This document shows positions 1 through 8,613 of a stretch of DNA of 64,000 nucleotides, piece after piece. This DNA is from Planctomycetaceae bacterium (GTDB lineage Bacteria; Planctomycetota; Planctomycetia; Planctomycetales; Planctomycetaceae): NCBI GenBank assembly GCA_014762625.1, contig JABURQ010000203.1, forward strand, positions 1 to 64,000, given 5' to 3'. The notes beneath the pieces were generated by a model. The model was not told where the DNA came from and did not search any database. It saw only the letters and a list, made by a program, of their open reading frames with translations. Made by a program: the position numbers and the translations under genes. Every line of letters starts with the position of its first letter. Positions within the stretch are counted from its first letter, which is position 1.

Positions 1-241
1 CCCCCGACATTTTGTGGTCGAAAAATGCTTGCAAATTCCCGTCCCCAGATCCATAATCACTGCGTAAGTGAACGAGATTACACCTTATCGAATAGGATGC
101 CAAGATGGTGTTCAGTGCTCCCCACATCCGGCCGGGCCGGGCCTCCCACGCAGAGAGTGCGGTGGGAGAATCAAGCGATGTGTCGAATCTTTGAAGATTG
201 CGGTTGCGAGACCGAGGGTTTCCCGGTAGCGTTTAGCGAAC

Positions 242-271
242 AAAAAAAAGCCGCCCCTTATGGGAACGGCT
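242..271 (-). terminator. Rho-independent terminator, minus direction
   Basis: On the minus strand the arms AGCCG and CGGCT (271-267 and 253-249) flank an inner TTCCC/GGGG pairing with a short loop. A run of eight T follows at 249-242. No minus-strand gene upstream explains it, so it may end an unrecognised small RNA or be the leftover of a lost gene. Confidence 0.6.
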
Positions 272-476
272 CTCCGAGGAATCAGTCGGTTTTCCGCCAA
301 GTCCACCGCCTGATCCCCTTGCCAACAACCGAGAAGAATGGACCTTCACGGATGATGACTCTGATTTCAGGCGGCGACCGAGCGCCGAACATTGATATTT
401 CTTCTAACTGGCCCCGCACGCTTGCGCGACCACCTCCCCATCTGCAACGCATGGATTGCGTAATTTCCTGCGCGGG

Positions 477-517
477 AAAAGAGAAACCCCGGAAGAGGCG
501 GCAACCTGCTTCCGGGG
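477..517 (-). terminator. Hairpin with T-rich tail, minus direction
   Basis: A perfect 9-bp stem (487-495 with 509-517, CCCCGGAAG/CTTCCGGGG) is followed on the minus strand by a T-rich tract (486-477). It lies about 50 bases upstream of the excisionase-like start codon and reads away from it. It could insulate the recombination module from outside transcription. No protein gene feeds it from the minus strand. Confidence 0.45.
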
Positions 518-564
518 CGAATTCTCGTGCTTAATTTGATTCCCTTGGTCGGGGAGACATTCAA

Positions 565-786
565 ATGTCTGCACAAGATTCTAACGAATCTGGTGACAGG
601 GGCAAGGATATTTTGCCCTTTGATCCCACAAAATGGTATTCCGGTCCAGAACTCATGCGGGTCCTCAGGATCGGTAAACATCGCCTTAACGACTGGAAGC
701 GTAACGGTTTGAAGCGTGTGCCATTGAAGCCAGAACAGTTCTGGGGTGGTGATGTTCACGAATTTCTCATGAAACTCCGGGAGTAG
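565..786 (+). CDS. Excisionase-like small DNA-binding protein
   Basis: This 73-residue protein probably acts as the directionality factor or regulator of the recombinase that follows 3 bases later. After a polar N-terminus it carries a short segment (about residues 23-72) that reads as a winged or MerR-type helix-turn-helix: a WYSGPELMRVL helix, then a basic IGKHRLNDWKRNG helix, then a small wing with aromatic residues. This resembles HTH_17/excisionase proteins in size and in position just upstream of an integrase. The start is supported by GGGGAG 8 bases upstream. The stop overlaps the GGGAG that serves the integrase, so the two genes are probably co-translated. The assignment rests on context and fold impression; there is no diagnostic catalytic motif. 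Confidence 0.6.
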   Translation: MSAQDSNESGDRGKDILPFDPTKWYSGPELMRVLRIGKHRLNDWKRNGLKRVPLKPEQFWGGDVHEFLMKLRE

Positions 787-789
787 CCG

Positions 790-1953
790 ATGAATGTGTG
801 GGTCTCTTGCTACAAGCCGAAAGGCTCGCTCGTGTATTACATCCAGGTCCGCCACAAAGAGAGTGGAAAAATCCTCGCCACGCGATCGACGGGGAAAAAG
901 CGGAAGCGAGACGCGGACCGCGTGACTCCCGGTCTCGTCGAAGAGATACTGGACGGGGATCGCGAGCAGATGGAGATCCTCACCTTCTCCGAATTCTGCG
1001 ACCGCTACGAGCGGGAGGAACTTTCGACGCAACGCAAGAGTACTCAGGATAATATGCAGTCGATCATCCGCCGCATCAAGCGACAGATGAAGCCGAGTCT
1101 GGTGAAAAACATCACGGCAGCGAAGTGTTCCGCCTTTCGTGCCAGTCTGATCGAGGAAGGCCTGTCGCTCTATTCGGTCAAGCGGAACCTCTCGGGATTG
1201 CGGAAGCTTCTCAACTGGGCGCAGCAGATGGGATATATCGAATCGGTCCCACACATCAAAGTTCCCCAGAAAAAAGACCTGGTCCGCACAAAGGGCCGAG
1301 CCATTTCCACGGAAGAGTTCGAGCGGATCCTCTCGAAGGTGGAGCAGGAGGTCGGCTCGAAGCGAGCTCCGTTCTGGGAATCCGATCTGCGAAAGCTCTG
1401 GGTTTCCGGTCTCAGGCTCGACGAAGCGGGGCGTTTGGACTGGACGGAGGGAGACTTTCGCGTCGATCTGTCCGGCGTCCATCCACGATTTCTGATTGCT
1501 TCGACCGGCCAGAAAAATAAAAAAGCAATGCGTCACCCGATGACGCCAGACTTCTTCGAGTTGCTGATGAAAACCCCCGAGTCCGAACGAGTTGGCCCTG
1601 TCTTCAAATTCGTCGCCGTTGACACTTCGAAGCGTTTGACGGCACACACGGCCGGAAAAGTGATTGCGGCCATCGGTAAGCTGGCCGGCGTGAAGGCTGG
1701 CAAAGGTCGCGGAGGGGTCCAACGGTACGCTTCCTCTCACGATTACCGACGTTCTTTCGGCACTCGCTGGTCGCGGATCGTGGAGCCGGAGGAACTCCGT
1801 CGTTTGATGCGACACGTTTCCCTGGAGATTACGCTCGAGTTCTACGTCGATGGCATCGACGACGATTTGGCGGAAGATGTCTGGCAACATGCGACAGACT
1901 CGCAAAAGGCCTCGTTGCAGGAATACGCTAAGAATCACGCTAATGATTCTTGA
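790..1953 (+). CDS. Tyrosine recombinase / phage-type integrase
   Basis: A 387-residue site-specific recombinase that should catalyse strand exchange at an attachment site, most likely the adjacent tRNA-Arg gene. An N-terminal Arm/SAM-like domain (about residues 60-160) with a basic linker precedes the catalytic domain. The expected catalytic set is visible: Arg209 in SGLRL, a Lys in the GQKNKK turn (242-245), His317-x-x-Arg320 in SHDYR, His342 in MRHVS and the nucleophile Tyr352 in EFY. Nothing appears broken. The start follows GGGAG by 6 bases and sits 3 bases after the excisionase-like gene. The gene stops 40 bases before the 3' end of the tRNA, the usual arrangement for an integrase at one end of an island or prophage. 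Confidence 0.9.
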   Translation: MNVWVSCYKPKGSLVYYIQVRHKESGKILATRSTGKKRKRDADRVTPGLVEEILDGDREQMEILTFSEFCDRYEREELSTQRKSTQDNMQSIIRRIKRQMKPSLVKNITAAKCSAFRASLIEEGLSLYSVKRNLSGLRKLLNWAQQMGYIESVPHIKVPQKKDLVRTKGRAISTEEFERILSKVEQEVGSKRAPFWESDLRKLWVSGLRLDEAGRLDWTEGDFRVDLSGVHPRFLIASTGQKNKKAMRHPMTPDFFELLMKTPESERVGPVFKFVAVDTSKRLTAHTAGKVIAAIGKLAGVKAGKGRGGVQRYASSHDYRRSFGTRWSRIVEPEELRRLMRHVSLEITLEFYVDGIDDDLAEDVWQHATDSQKASLQEYAKNHANDS

Positions 1954-1993
1954 TCTCCCTCTCTTCTGTGAAGGATTCGGTCTTCTATAACAG

Positions 1994-2067
1994 TACACCC
2001 GAAGGGATTCGAACCCCTAACCCTCGGTTCCGAAGACCGATGCTCTATCCAGTTGAGCTACGGGTGC
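1994..2067 (-). tRNA. tRNA-Arg (anticodon TCG)
   Basis: On the minus strand a complete cloverleaf can be folded. It has an acceptor stem GCACCCG/CGGGTGT (one G-U pair) and a D arm with AGCTCAACTGGATAGAGC. The anticodon stem TCGGT/ACCGA encloses loop CTTCGGA, giving anticodon TCG, and there is a T arm with GGTTCGAATCCC. The discriminator is A and CCA is not encoded. The 3' end faces the integrase, so this gene is the probable integration target. Confidence 0.95.
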
Positions 2068-2220
2068 AAAGTGAAATCCTGTTTGATTTCTGCCGTCTAC
2101 TTTAGCAAGTCGTCGAGTCGAGCGGAACCGAAAACCGCTTCCGAATCCACCCGGTTTTCAGACACAATAAACTCACCACCGGTTCGGACAAGGAAAATGC
2201 TTTAAGGAGCCTCACTGCCG

Positions 2221-2691
2221 TCAGACGGGGATGTATTGATCCCCCAATCTCGTCACGGCGTCTTCGGGGTTCATATTGAAGAGCGCCCGGCCTCCCGTGC
2301 CCCAGGCTCCCTCCTGATAGTGGAATACCGCCGCACACTCGCGTAGCAGGCCGACCGCTTCGACTTCCTCCATGTCGCCTCCCTCCACCGCTTCGAAACT
2401 GACATTCACAGCGGCGAAAGCGGTGAGCAAGCCGGTTTGGGCATCGCGGGCGAAGGTCACGTTGGGTTGCCAGTCGCATTCAACCCAAGTCAGGTCGCGG
2501 GGTTTGCCGAGTTGACGTGCCAGGTCGAAAAATTTGGCTTCCAGGGTTTCCCGCTGGTGCCGGAATTGTTCGCGAGCCTTACGTTCCTCTTTCTGATAGA
2601 CCCAGCGTCTGAGTGGACGATTCAGAACCGCCGCCAGAACGAAGAGGGCGACGAGGATACCGATTGTCCAGAAGAGAATTTGCAGAAACAT
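2221..2691 (-). CDS. Membrane-anchored hypothetical protein
   Basis: A 156-residue protein I cannot assign. Residues 3-24 form one hydrophobic segment, probably an N-terminal membrane anchor. A basic, charged helix with coiled-coil character (about 33-62, rich in Arg, Lys and Glu) follows. The C-terminal half is soluble and mixed alpha/beta, with several aromatic residues and two cysteines that are not close together. The topology suggests a cytoplasmic or periplasmic domain tethered by one helix. It is transcribed away from the endonuclease IV gene, with about 170 bases between the two starts. No enzyme motif is visible. Confidence 0.6.
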   Translation of the reverse strand: MFLQILFWTIGILVALFVLAAVLNRPLRRWVYQKEERKAREQFRHQRETLEAKFFDLARQLGKPRDLTWVECDWQPNVTFARDAQTGLLTAFAAVNVSFEAVEGGDMEEVEAVGLLRECAAVFHYQEGAWGTGGRALFNMNPEDAVTRLGDQYIPV

Positions 2692-2860
2692 GATGTACGT
2701 TGCTTAGGAATAAATCTTGCGTCTGTTTATGGTAGGCATTGAAGTGGAATTCTGCGACTCTCCATGGGGAGATCACTGAAAATTCTGTTCGGAATGGTTG
2801 TGAAACCAAATCAGGACCTCTAACGTCTCTATACCAAACTGGTCGACCTTTTAAGACGGG

Positions 2861-3742
2861 ATGACGCGGATGCCATTACTCGGAGCTCACATGTCGATTG
2901 CCGGCGGTTATTACAAAGCCGTCGAAGCGGCCGCCGAATGTCAGATGGATTGCGTCCAGCTCTTCACAAAAAACAACAATCAGTGGCGCGCCAAACCGAT
3001 CACCGATGACGATGTGCGACTGTTTCGAGAATCGATGGAGGAGACCGGGATTCAGAAACCGTGCGCTCACGCCAGCTATCTCATCAATCTGGCCAGTCCC
3101 AAAGATGAACTGTGGGAGAAGTCGATCGATGCCTTTGCGATCGAACTGGAACGTGCTGAAATGCTCGGCTTGTTGGGTGTTGTGCTGCATCCGGGGAGTT
3201 ATGTGAAATCGTCACCCGAAGAAGGGTTGAACCGCATCGTCGCTGCGCTCGATGAGATCCATCGCCGCGTGCCGGGGCTCTCCACCGAAACCTGGCTCGA
3301 GACGACTGCCGGGCAGGGTACGAATCTCGGTTACCAATTCGAAGAGCTGCAATTTCTGCTGGAAAATGTCAACGAGAACGATCGACTCGGCGTTTGTGTG
3401 GATACCTGTCACATTTTCGCGGCCGGTTATCCTCTGCAAGAGAAGTCTGATTACGAGGCGACTTTCGACAAGTTCGATGAGACGGTGGGGATCGACTCGA
3501 TTCGAGGCTTTCACCTGAACGACAGCAAGAAAGAGTTCGGGAGTCGCGTGGACCGTCACGAACACATCGGCGAAGGATATCTGGGCCTGGAACCGTTTCG
3601 TCATCTCTTGAACGACAAGCGGTTTCGCGAACATCCGATGTATCTGGAGACTCCCAAAGAAGAGGGAGACCGCCAGATGGATCCCGTGAACCTGAAAACG
3701 CTTCGCGCGCTGATCAAATCGGCTCCCGCGCGAAAAAAGTAG
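2861..3742 (+). CDS. nfo: Endonuclease IV (AP endonuclease)
   Basis: Cleaves the DNA backbone 5' of abasic sites in base excision repair, using a trinuclear zinc centre in a TIM barrel. All family signatures are present in order: LGAHMSIAGG near the N-terminus, LHPGSY, ETTAGQG, CVDTCHIFAAGYP, FHLNDSK, RVDRHEHIGEGYLG and LETPKE. These supply the His, Glu and Asp zinc ligands. At 293 residues the length is normal. Two ATGs compete: 2861 and 2870. The only SD-like stretch (GACGGG) ends directly before the first and sits about 9 bases before the second, so translation may really start at 2870. The gene stands alone. Confidence 0.95.
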   Translation: MTRMPLLGAHMSIAGGYYKAVEAAAECQMDCVQLFTKNNNQWRAKPITDDDVRLFRESMEETGIQKPCAHASYLINLASPKDELWEKSIDAFAIELERAEMLGLLGVVLHPGSYVKSSPEEGLNRIVAALDEIHRRVPGLSTETWLETTAGQGTNLGYQFEELQFLLENVNENDRLGVCVDTCHIFAAGYPLQEKSDYEATFDKFDETVGIDSIRGFHLNDSKKEFGSRVDRHEHIGEGYLGLEPFRHLLNDKRFREHPMYLETPKEEGDRQMDPVNLKTLRALIKSAPARKK

Positions 3743-3987
3743 GGTCCCAAATTGCGGGGATTTCCTCTCGGTGAATTCTCTGCCGCAGCTCCCGGACCGT
3801 TAAAGTCTTCCCAGATTACCGGAAAAGAACGCTTTCTCGGACTGTTTTGCAAATTAGTTGAAACAGCCCGAATGTGGTTAATTGTTATAACCGGACCGGT
3901 CGATGCAAGCGAAGAGAGAACATGGCAGTCCATCTCGGATTCCACTGCGCGATCTCGGAAGCATCATATTAGAGAGAGAGATTCAAG

Positions 3988-6030
3988 ATGTTGATCTCCA
4001 AAGACCTTCGCAAACAATTGACGGTACTGGCTCTTGGAAGCAGCTTAATGGCAGGCTGTTCGTCCGGGCCGGAGATGCGTTTCACCCGTTTTTGGCCGGG
4101 ACGCGACAAACCGAAATCAGCCGCCGAAGATGAGGCGATGGCTGATAAATGGCGCGAGCGACTTGCTGCGTCCGGTTCATCTCGGGGGGAAGAGGGGCTG
4201 AAGTCAGCCAATGCTTTTGACGTTGCTAAAGCGGAGCAGGAGACGCAAGAGTCTCGTGACGGCGGTTTAAATCTGTTTCGACGATTCAGTCGCCGAAACG
4301 AAGAGGAAAATAAGGACATTTCCGACGCACAAAGAGCAGCGCTGGAACGTCGCATTGCGGAGTTGGAGGCCGAACAAAAAGACCTGATGGTTCGTCGCTC
4401 AGCACAGCAAGATCGCCGTCTCACCGAGGCATCACGCCCCGAGGCATCACGGCCGGATCCTTCAAGCGATCCGTTTCTAGCGGCCTCCCGACGCAATCAA
4501 TTAACCACTCCACAAAATCCCGTGAAGCAAACAGTCTCGGAGACACTGCCGGCTTGGGCGCGTGAGAATGATCAGACGAATGCCACCGCAGCCGCTCCGA
4601 TCAAGGAATCGGCCCCGTCGAACGCCGGAAATAAGTTCGATCCCAGCTTCGAAGAAACACTGCGTGAATTGCAGGCCTCCGCCGAAGCCGCAGAAGAAGC
4701 TGAGGAGTTGGCGGAAGAGCGAGACGAAGTTGCTGTCACTGAAGAGCCGTCAGTGGCTGCTCCCTTCCCGGCTCGAAAATACCCCGAGAATCTGGAAACC
4801 GAACAAACAGTCGCGAAACATCTGATGCAGGATGTAGAAGCCGAACGGAACCCGTTCGCAGACCAGAATCCGTTCGCGGAGCAGGATGTGGCTCGTAGCG
4901 AACCATCTGATGTCGCCGTTTCGGAACCCCAACCACATTTGGAAACACCGATCACCGAACCGGGAGACGAGCATCCGCTCACGAATCACAAAACCACCGA
5001 AGAACAACGTTTGGCTTACGCTCACCTGGAAGTCCAACAGTTGATGAAACGCTCTCGTATTCAGGCGCGTGCCGGACAATTCGAGGACGCCTTGGCGACC
5101 GCAATTTCCGCCGAGCAACTGGCGAACAACGCTGACGTGGAATTCGGTCGCCTGGAGCAGACACCAGCCCAATTGATCAGTCTGATCAAAATGAAATCCG
5201 GCGAAAGCCAAAACATCGCCGCCCGTGAGCCCGTTCAACAGCCGGGACGAGCCAAAGTGATTACTCGCCCGATGCCTCAATCCGAGAAATCCGCCTTTGC
5301 GGTTCGTCCGCAAGTCGATACAGACTCACCGTTGCCGGAATGGCCCGGAAACCAGGCTGTGACGCAACCGAAGCAGGTCGTCGATAATAGCCAGCCTGCG
5401 TCCACGACGCGATTCCCGAGGTCCTCTGCTGCGGACGATCAGTTCAGAACGGCAGAGTTTTTGAATCCTCGTCCTTCGCAAGCGACTTCTCCAGCGACGA
5501 CAGCCTCCACGGAAAACTGGTCGTCGCGGAAAGAGTTCGATACTCCCCAGTCCACCGGGCGTTTCATGGAATTGAGAAGTGCTCCAGCACGAGGAAACAA
5601 AATCCAGGCTCAGTTGGTCAGCTCGTCTAACATTTACTCTCCGGAAAACCTGCAATGGACGAAACTCGATGCTTCGCTGGCAACGATTCGCGAAAACGAT
5701 CCAGTTCCGATGCCGGCGAAGAAAGAAAGTTTTAACGAGCGTCCCGTTTTCGCGGACGAAGTGGCGGATTCCGAAATGTCGCTCGAGGAAGAGAACCCTT
5801 TCGACGGTTTCGATGAAGCCGAGATTGTGGAGACGACGTTGGTCTCAGACGCTCCGTTGAGCGAAGACGCTCCCGAGGCCCCGGTGGTGGATGCCGAAAG
5901 TACCGAGACGGCTGTCAAAACGATCTTCGGGATTCCCGTTCAGAAACTGGGATTGGTTGGATTGGCCGGGTTGATTTTGATGGCCGCCATTTACCATCGT
6001 CGTCGAACCTTTGGGATTCACGAACACTGA
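3988..6030 (+). CDS. Large acidic lipoprotein with C-terminal membrane helix
   Basis: A 680-residue protein of unknown function. The N-terminus is a lipoprotein signal with lipobox MAGC (Cys24). Most of the rest is low-complexity, Glu/Ala/Pro-rich and probably disordered, with a coiled-coil stretch (about 105-135). One ordered helical segment (about 340-405) resembles a TPR-like helix pair. The C-terminus has a hydrophobic helix (about 655-671) followed by HRRR. A lipidated N-terminus together with a C-terminal membrane helix is unusual and could tether two membranes or hold the chain along one. A GAGAGAG run precedes the start and a clear terminator follows at 6058-6092, so it is probably monocistronic. 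Confidence 0.7.
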   Translation: MLISKDLRKQLTVLALGSSLMAGCSSGPEMRFTRFWPGRDKPKSAAEDEAMADKWRERLAASGSSRGEEGLKSANAFDVAKAEQETQESRDGGLNLFRRFSRRNEEENKDISDAQRAALERRIAELEAEQKDLMVRRSAQQDRRLTEASRPEASRPDPSSDPFLAASRRNQLTTPQNPVKQTVSETLPAWARENDQTNATAAAPIKESAPSNAGNKFDPSFEETLRELQASAEAAEEAEELAEERDEVAVTEEPSVAAPFPARKYPENLETEQTVAKHLMQDVEAERNPFADQNPFAEQDVARSEPSDVAVSEPQPHLETPITEPGDEHPLTNHKTTEEQRLAYAHLEVQQLMKRSRIQARAGQFEDALATAISAEQLANNADVEFGRLEQTPAQLISLIKMKSGESQNIAAREPVQQPGRAKVITRPMPQSEKSAFAVRPQVDTDSPLPEWPGNQAVTQPKQVVDNSQPASTTRFPRSSAADDQFRTAEFLNPRPSQATSPATTASTENWSSRKEFDTPQSTGRFMELRSAPARGNKIQAQLVSSSNIYSPENLQWTKLDASLATIRENDPVPMPAKKESFNERPVFADEVADSEMSLEEENPFDGFDEAEIVETTLVSDAPLSEDAPEAPVVDAESTETAVKTIFGIPVQKLGLVGLAGLILMAAIYHRRRTFGIHEH

Positions 6031-6057
6031 TCCTTCGCGACCTACCGTACCTTCTCT

Positions 6058-6092
6058 CCCCGAGCAGATCTCAGATCGCATCGGGGTTTTTT
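6058..6092 (+). terminator. Rho-independent terminator after the large lipoprotein gene
   Basis: Arms CCCCGA (6058-6063) and TCGGGG (6081-6086) form a stem followed by six T (6087-6092), 28 bases after the stop codon at 6030. Confidence 0.8.
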
Positions 6093-6394
6093 ATGCGCGG
6101 ACTTCTTTGCGGGAAGAGAGCGAGTCGACTTTTCGGATTAAGCAGACTGGTGATTGAGGGAGGACTCTTCGGAACCCGTAATCATTTCGGATCTCTTAAA
6201 CCAATCCTGCTGCGGAGACTATTCTCGATTACTGACGGAGAGCCCTCCTGTTTAAGATTCAGATTCTCCGATCAATGTCCGATGACTTTGGGGAGGCCTG
6301 AGCTTGACATCCAGCGATGCAGAGAGTGAGGCCGGGTTGGCGAGTTGCCGCGCTCCGCCTTTTCCCTGCTCATTTCGTTTCGGGAATTGACCTT
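6093..6394. other. Intergenic region before the RND exporter gene
   Basis: No convincing gene. The exporter frame stays open upstream to 6317, but that extension (arginine-rich, no conserved look) is probably leader sequence. A TTGACA hexamer at 6304 has no matching -10 element. Confidence 0.4.
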
Positions 6395-8593
6395 ATGTGG
6401 TCGGAGTTTTATCAAACACATAGCCGCAAACTACTGTGGTTTCTGGTCATCACTTTCCCGGTGCTGTACATCGAATCAAATTCGATGCCTTCTAATAACG
6501 ATATCGAGACCTGGCTCCCGGATCAGCAGGCCGTCCGCGAGGACTACGATCAATTCAAACTCGAGTTTGGTGCGGAAGAAATCATCATCATCGCGATGTC
6601 GGCGGAGATGGAAGAGTCCGGTCTTTCCGAAGCGATCGCCAATCGGATCTCCGAATTACCGGGAATCTCGGAATGCTACTCCCCGCAGACGCTGCATACC
6701 GCGATGTCTCAGATGGGGATTGATGAGTCGGAAATCGATCATCGCCTGAAGGGCCTCTGTCGCTCGCGGGACGGTGAGATGTTGGCTCTGATGGCGATTC
6801 TGAGCGCGGAAGGGACGTCTCATCGGGCTGACCTGGTGGAAGAGATACGCGGCGAACTCGCCTATTGTCAGTTCGAAGACGACGATTATCATCTGGCGGG
6901 AGCTCCCATCATCGTCACCGAACTGGATCGTCTCGGCGGACAGGACGAAGGCTCGAAGTTCTTTATGCTGACGATGCTGATCAGTTTATTGCTGCTGTAT
7001 TACACTTTGAAGGACTGGAAACTCACGTTCGCCTTGCTGGGGCAGACCTTATGGGCAATTCAGTTGAGCGGGGCGTGTATCAAATGGGCGGGAGGAGAAG
7101 CCAACTTCATCCTCGGCGCTCTATCGATCATGGTGATGGTCTTCACGCTCGCCGCTTCCATTCATTTGACGCATTATTACCAACAGTGTCACGGGGCGAA
7201 TCGTCTCGATAAAGCCCTGCGCTTGGCATGGAAGCCGTGTTTTCTGGCGATGTTGACGACGGCGATCGGTCTGGCGTCGCTGATGGTCAGCGAGATGGCA
7301 CCCGTTCGGCAGTTCGGCTTTGGAGCCGCGTTGGGAGCGATCGTATCGCTGTTGGTTGGATTCGGAGTGACTCCGGCGGCGTTGACCATGTGGCCGTTAC
7401 CTCCGGGAAAACATGCCAGCAGTCATCAAAGACTCTCCCGATTTGCTTTCTGGGTGGTCGATCATTCCCGGTCCGTTGTCGGCGTAACGCTGCTCGTGAT
7501 TGCAGCATGCAGCATCGGTTTGACGTCCTTGAACTCGCGGATCAACGCCCTGGATTTCCTTCCCCAGGATGGAAAAGTCATCCAAGACACACAGCTGCTA
7601 GAAGAAAAGTTTGCCAGCACGTCGTCCATCGAGGCGGTGGTCGATTTCGGCGGACTGGAGATGCCGTTCGCCGATAAACTCGAACACATTCAGCAGGTCT
7701 GCCGAACTCTGGAAGCTCATCCTTCCATCGAGTATGCGGTCTCCGCGGCGACATTCTTCCCCGAACGATTGCCCTCCGATCCATTTGAGGCCGCGGCGCT
7801 GTTGAGTCAGGCTCAGGAATCGCACGGCGACAGTGATTTCATTTCCCGAGGTGAGCGACTGTGGCGAATTTCGGCTCGTTTCGCGGAAAACCTTGAACTG
7901 TCCGACAAACAAACGATTGAGGATCTGGTCGCGGCGACCGAGGGTCCGATTCCGATTCGATTTACGGGGATGGAAATCCTACTGGAACACGCCCAGCAAC
8001 AAATCTTTGTCGGATTCTGGGAGAGCTTCGCGACGGCGTTCCTGATTATCACCGCGGTGATGGTGGTCTCGCTACGGTCGTTGAAAGCCGGATTGATCGC
8101 CATGATTCCCAACCTGACGCCGGTTTGTCTGATCTTCGGGCTGCTCGGTTGGTTTGGAATTCCGGTAGAGATCGGGACGATGATGACCGGCAGTATCGCG
8201 CTGGGATTGGCTGTGGACGGGACGTTCCATTATCTGGTTCGGTATAACGAAGCGTATCGTTCCGGAGATTGCTCCACGCGGGCCGCTCGTCGGGCGCTGC
8301 TGATGACCGGGGGAGCCATCCTGAACGCGTCGATGATTACCGCCATCGGGATGACCGCTTTGGGGCTGAGCAGTTTTGCTCCGACCGCACGGTTCGGATT
8401 CATGATGACGGCGCTCATGTTGGCCGCCGTCGTCGGCGATTTGATTCTGCTGCCGGCCCTGCTGAGCTTGAGACCTCAGCGTCGCGGAAGCGAACGGCAC
8501 GATTCTCGTTTGCAAGGGCCACACGCACCGATGCACGAAGCTTCGGAATCGCAGGTTTCTACGTCTCGGGAATTGCGACGTAAAGCGGGATAA
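6395..8593 (+). CDS. RND-superfamily exporter, MMPL family
   Basis: A proton-driven exporter of the inner membrane with the internal duplication typical of the family. Each half has one helix (about residues 10-28 and 370-390, numbered from 6395), a large periplasmic domain and then a block of five helices. The N-terminal block runs about 195-345 and the C-terminal block about 555-690. Polar residues within the helices, such as the GLAVDGTFHYL stretch, fit the proton-relay region. No periplasmic adaptor or outer-membrane partner is adjacent, so the substrate is unknown; lipids or hopanoids are exported by relatives. An upstream in-frame ATG (6317) would add 26 Arg-rich residues. I prefer 6395, which starts directly before the first membrane helix and has GGGAA about 9 bases upstream. 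Confidence 0.85.
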   Translation: MWSEFYQTHSRKLLWFLVITFPVLYIESNSMPSNNDIETWLPDQQAVREDYDQFKLEFGAEEIIIIAMSAEMEESGLSEAIANRISELPGISECYSPQTLHTAMSQMGIDESEIDHRLKGLCRSRDGEMLALMAILSAEGTSHRADLVEEIRGELAYCQFEDDDYHLAGAPIIVTELDRLGGQDEGSKFFMLTMLISLLLLYYTLKDWKLTFALLGQTLWAIQLSGACIKWAGGEANFILGALSIMVMVFTLAASIHLTHYYQQCHGANRLDKALRLAWKPCFLAMLTTAIGLASLMVSEMAPVRQFGFGAALGAIVSLLVGFGVTPAALTMWPLPPGKHASSHQRLSRFAFWVVDHSRSVVGVTLLVIAACSIGLTSLNSRINALDFLPQDGKVIQDTQLLEEKFASTSSIEAVVDFGGLEMPFADKLEHIQQVCRTLEAHPSIEYAVSAATFFPERLPSDPFEAAALLSQAQESHGDSDFISRGERLWRISARFAENLELSDKQTIEDLVAATEGPIPIRFTGMEILLEHAQQQIFVGFWESFATAFLIITAVMVVSLRSLKAGLIAMIPNLTPVCLIFGLLGWFGIPVEIGTMMTGSIALGLAVDGTFHYLVRYNEAYRSGDCSTRAARRALLMTGGAILNASMITAIGMTALGLSSFAPTARFGFMMTALMLAAVVGDLILLPALLSLRPQRRGSERHDSRLQGPHAPMHEASESQVSTSRELRRKAG

Positions 8594-8613
8594 TCTTCCT
8601 GATAGCTCTCGAT

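Larger units (their letters stand above)
1..564. other. Gene-free left edge with two minus-strand hairpins
   Basis: I see no credible gene here. An open frame on the plus strand (25-534) has an unconvincing, low-complexity composition, and a minus frame at 112-306 runs through a terminator-like hairpin, so both look like chance. The stretch holds two minus-oriented terminator-like hairpins (242-271 and 477-517). If the recombinase to the right marks an integrated element, this is element interior or a decayed remnant. Confidence 0.5.

Noticed and set aside
188-200. Possible second attachment site near the left edge
   Set aside because: I looked for a copy of the tRNA-Arg 3' segment in 1-560 and found none of useful length.
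25-534. 169-codon plus frame at the left edge
   Set aside because: It crosses two terminator-like hairpins, has no ribosome site and has a composition unlike the genes nearby.
367-1998. Long minus-strand open frame (543 codons) opposite the integrase
   Set aside because: It lies antisense to an intact integrase with a full catalytic set, shows no recognisable domains, and runs through the terminator-like hairpin at 477-517 and into the tRNA.
6317-6394. Longer start for the RND exporter
   Set aside because: The 26 added residues are Arg-rich, precede the first membrane helix and have no ribosome site; ATG 6395 fits the family.
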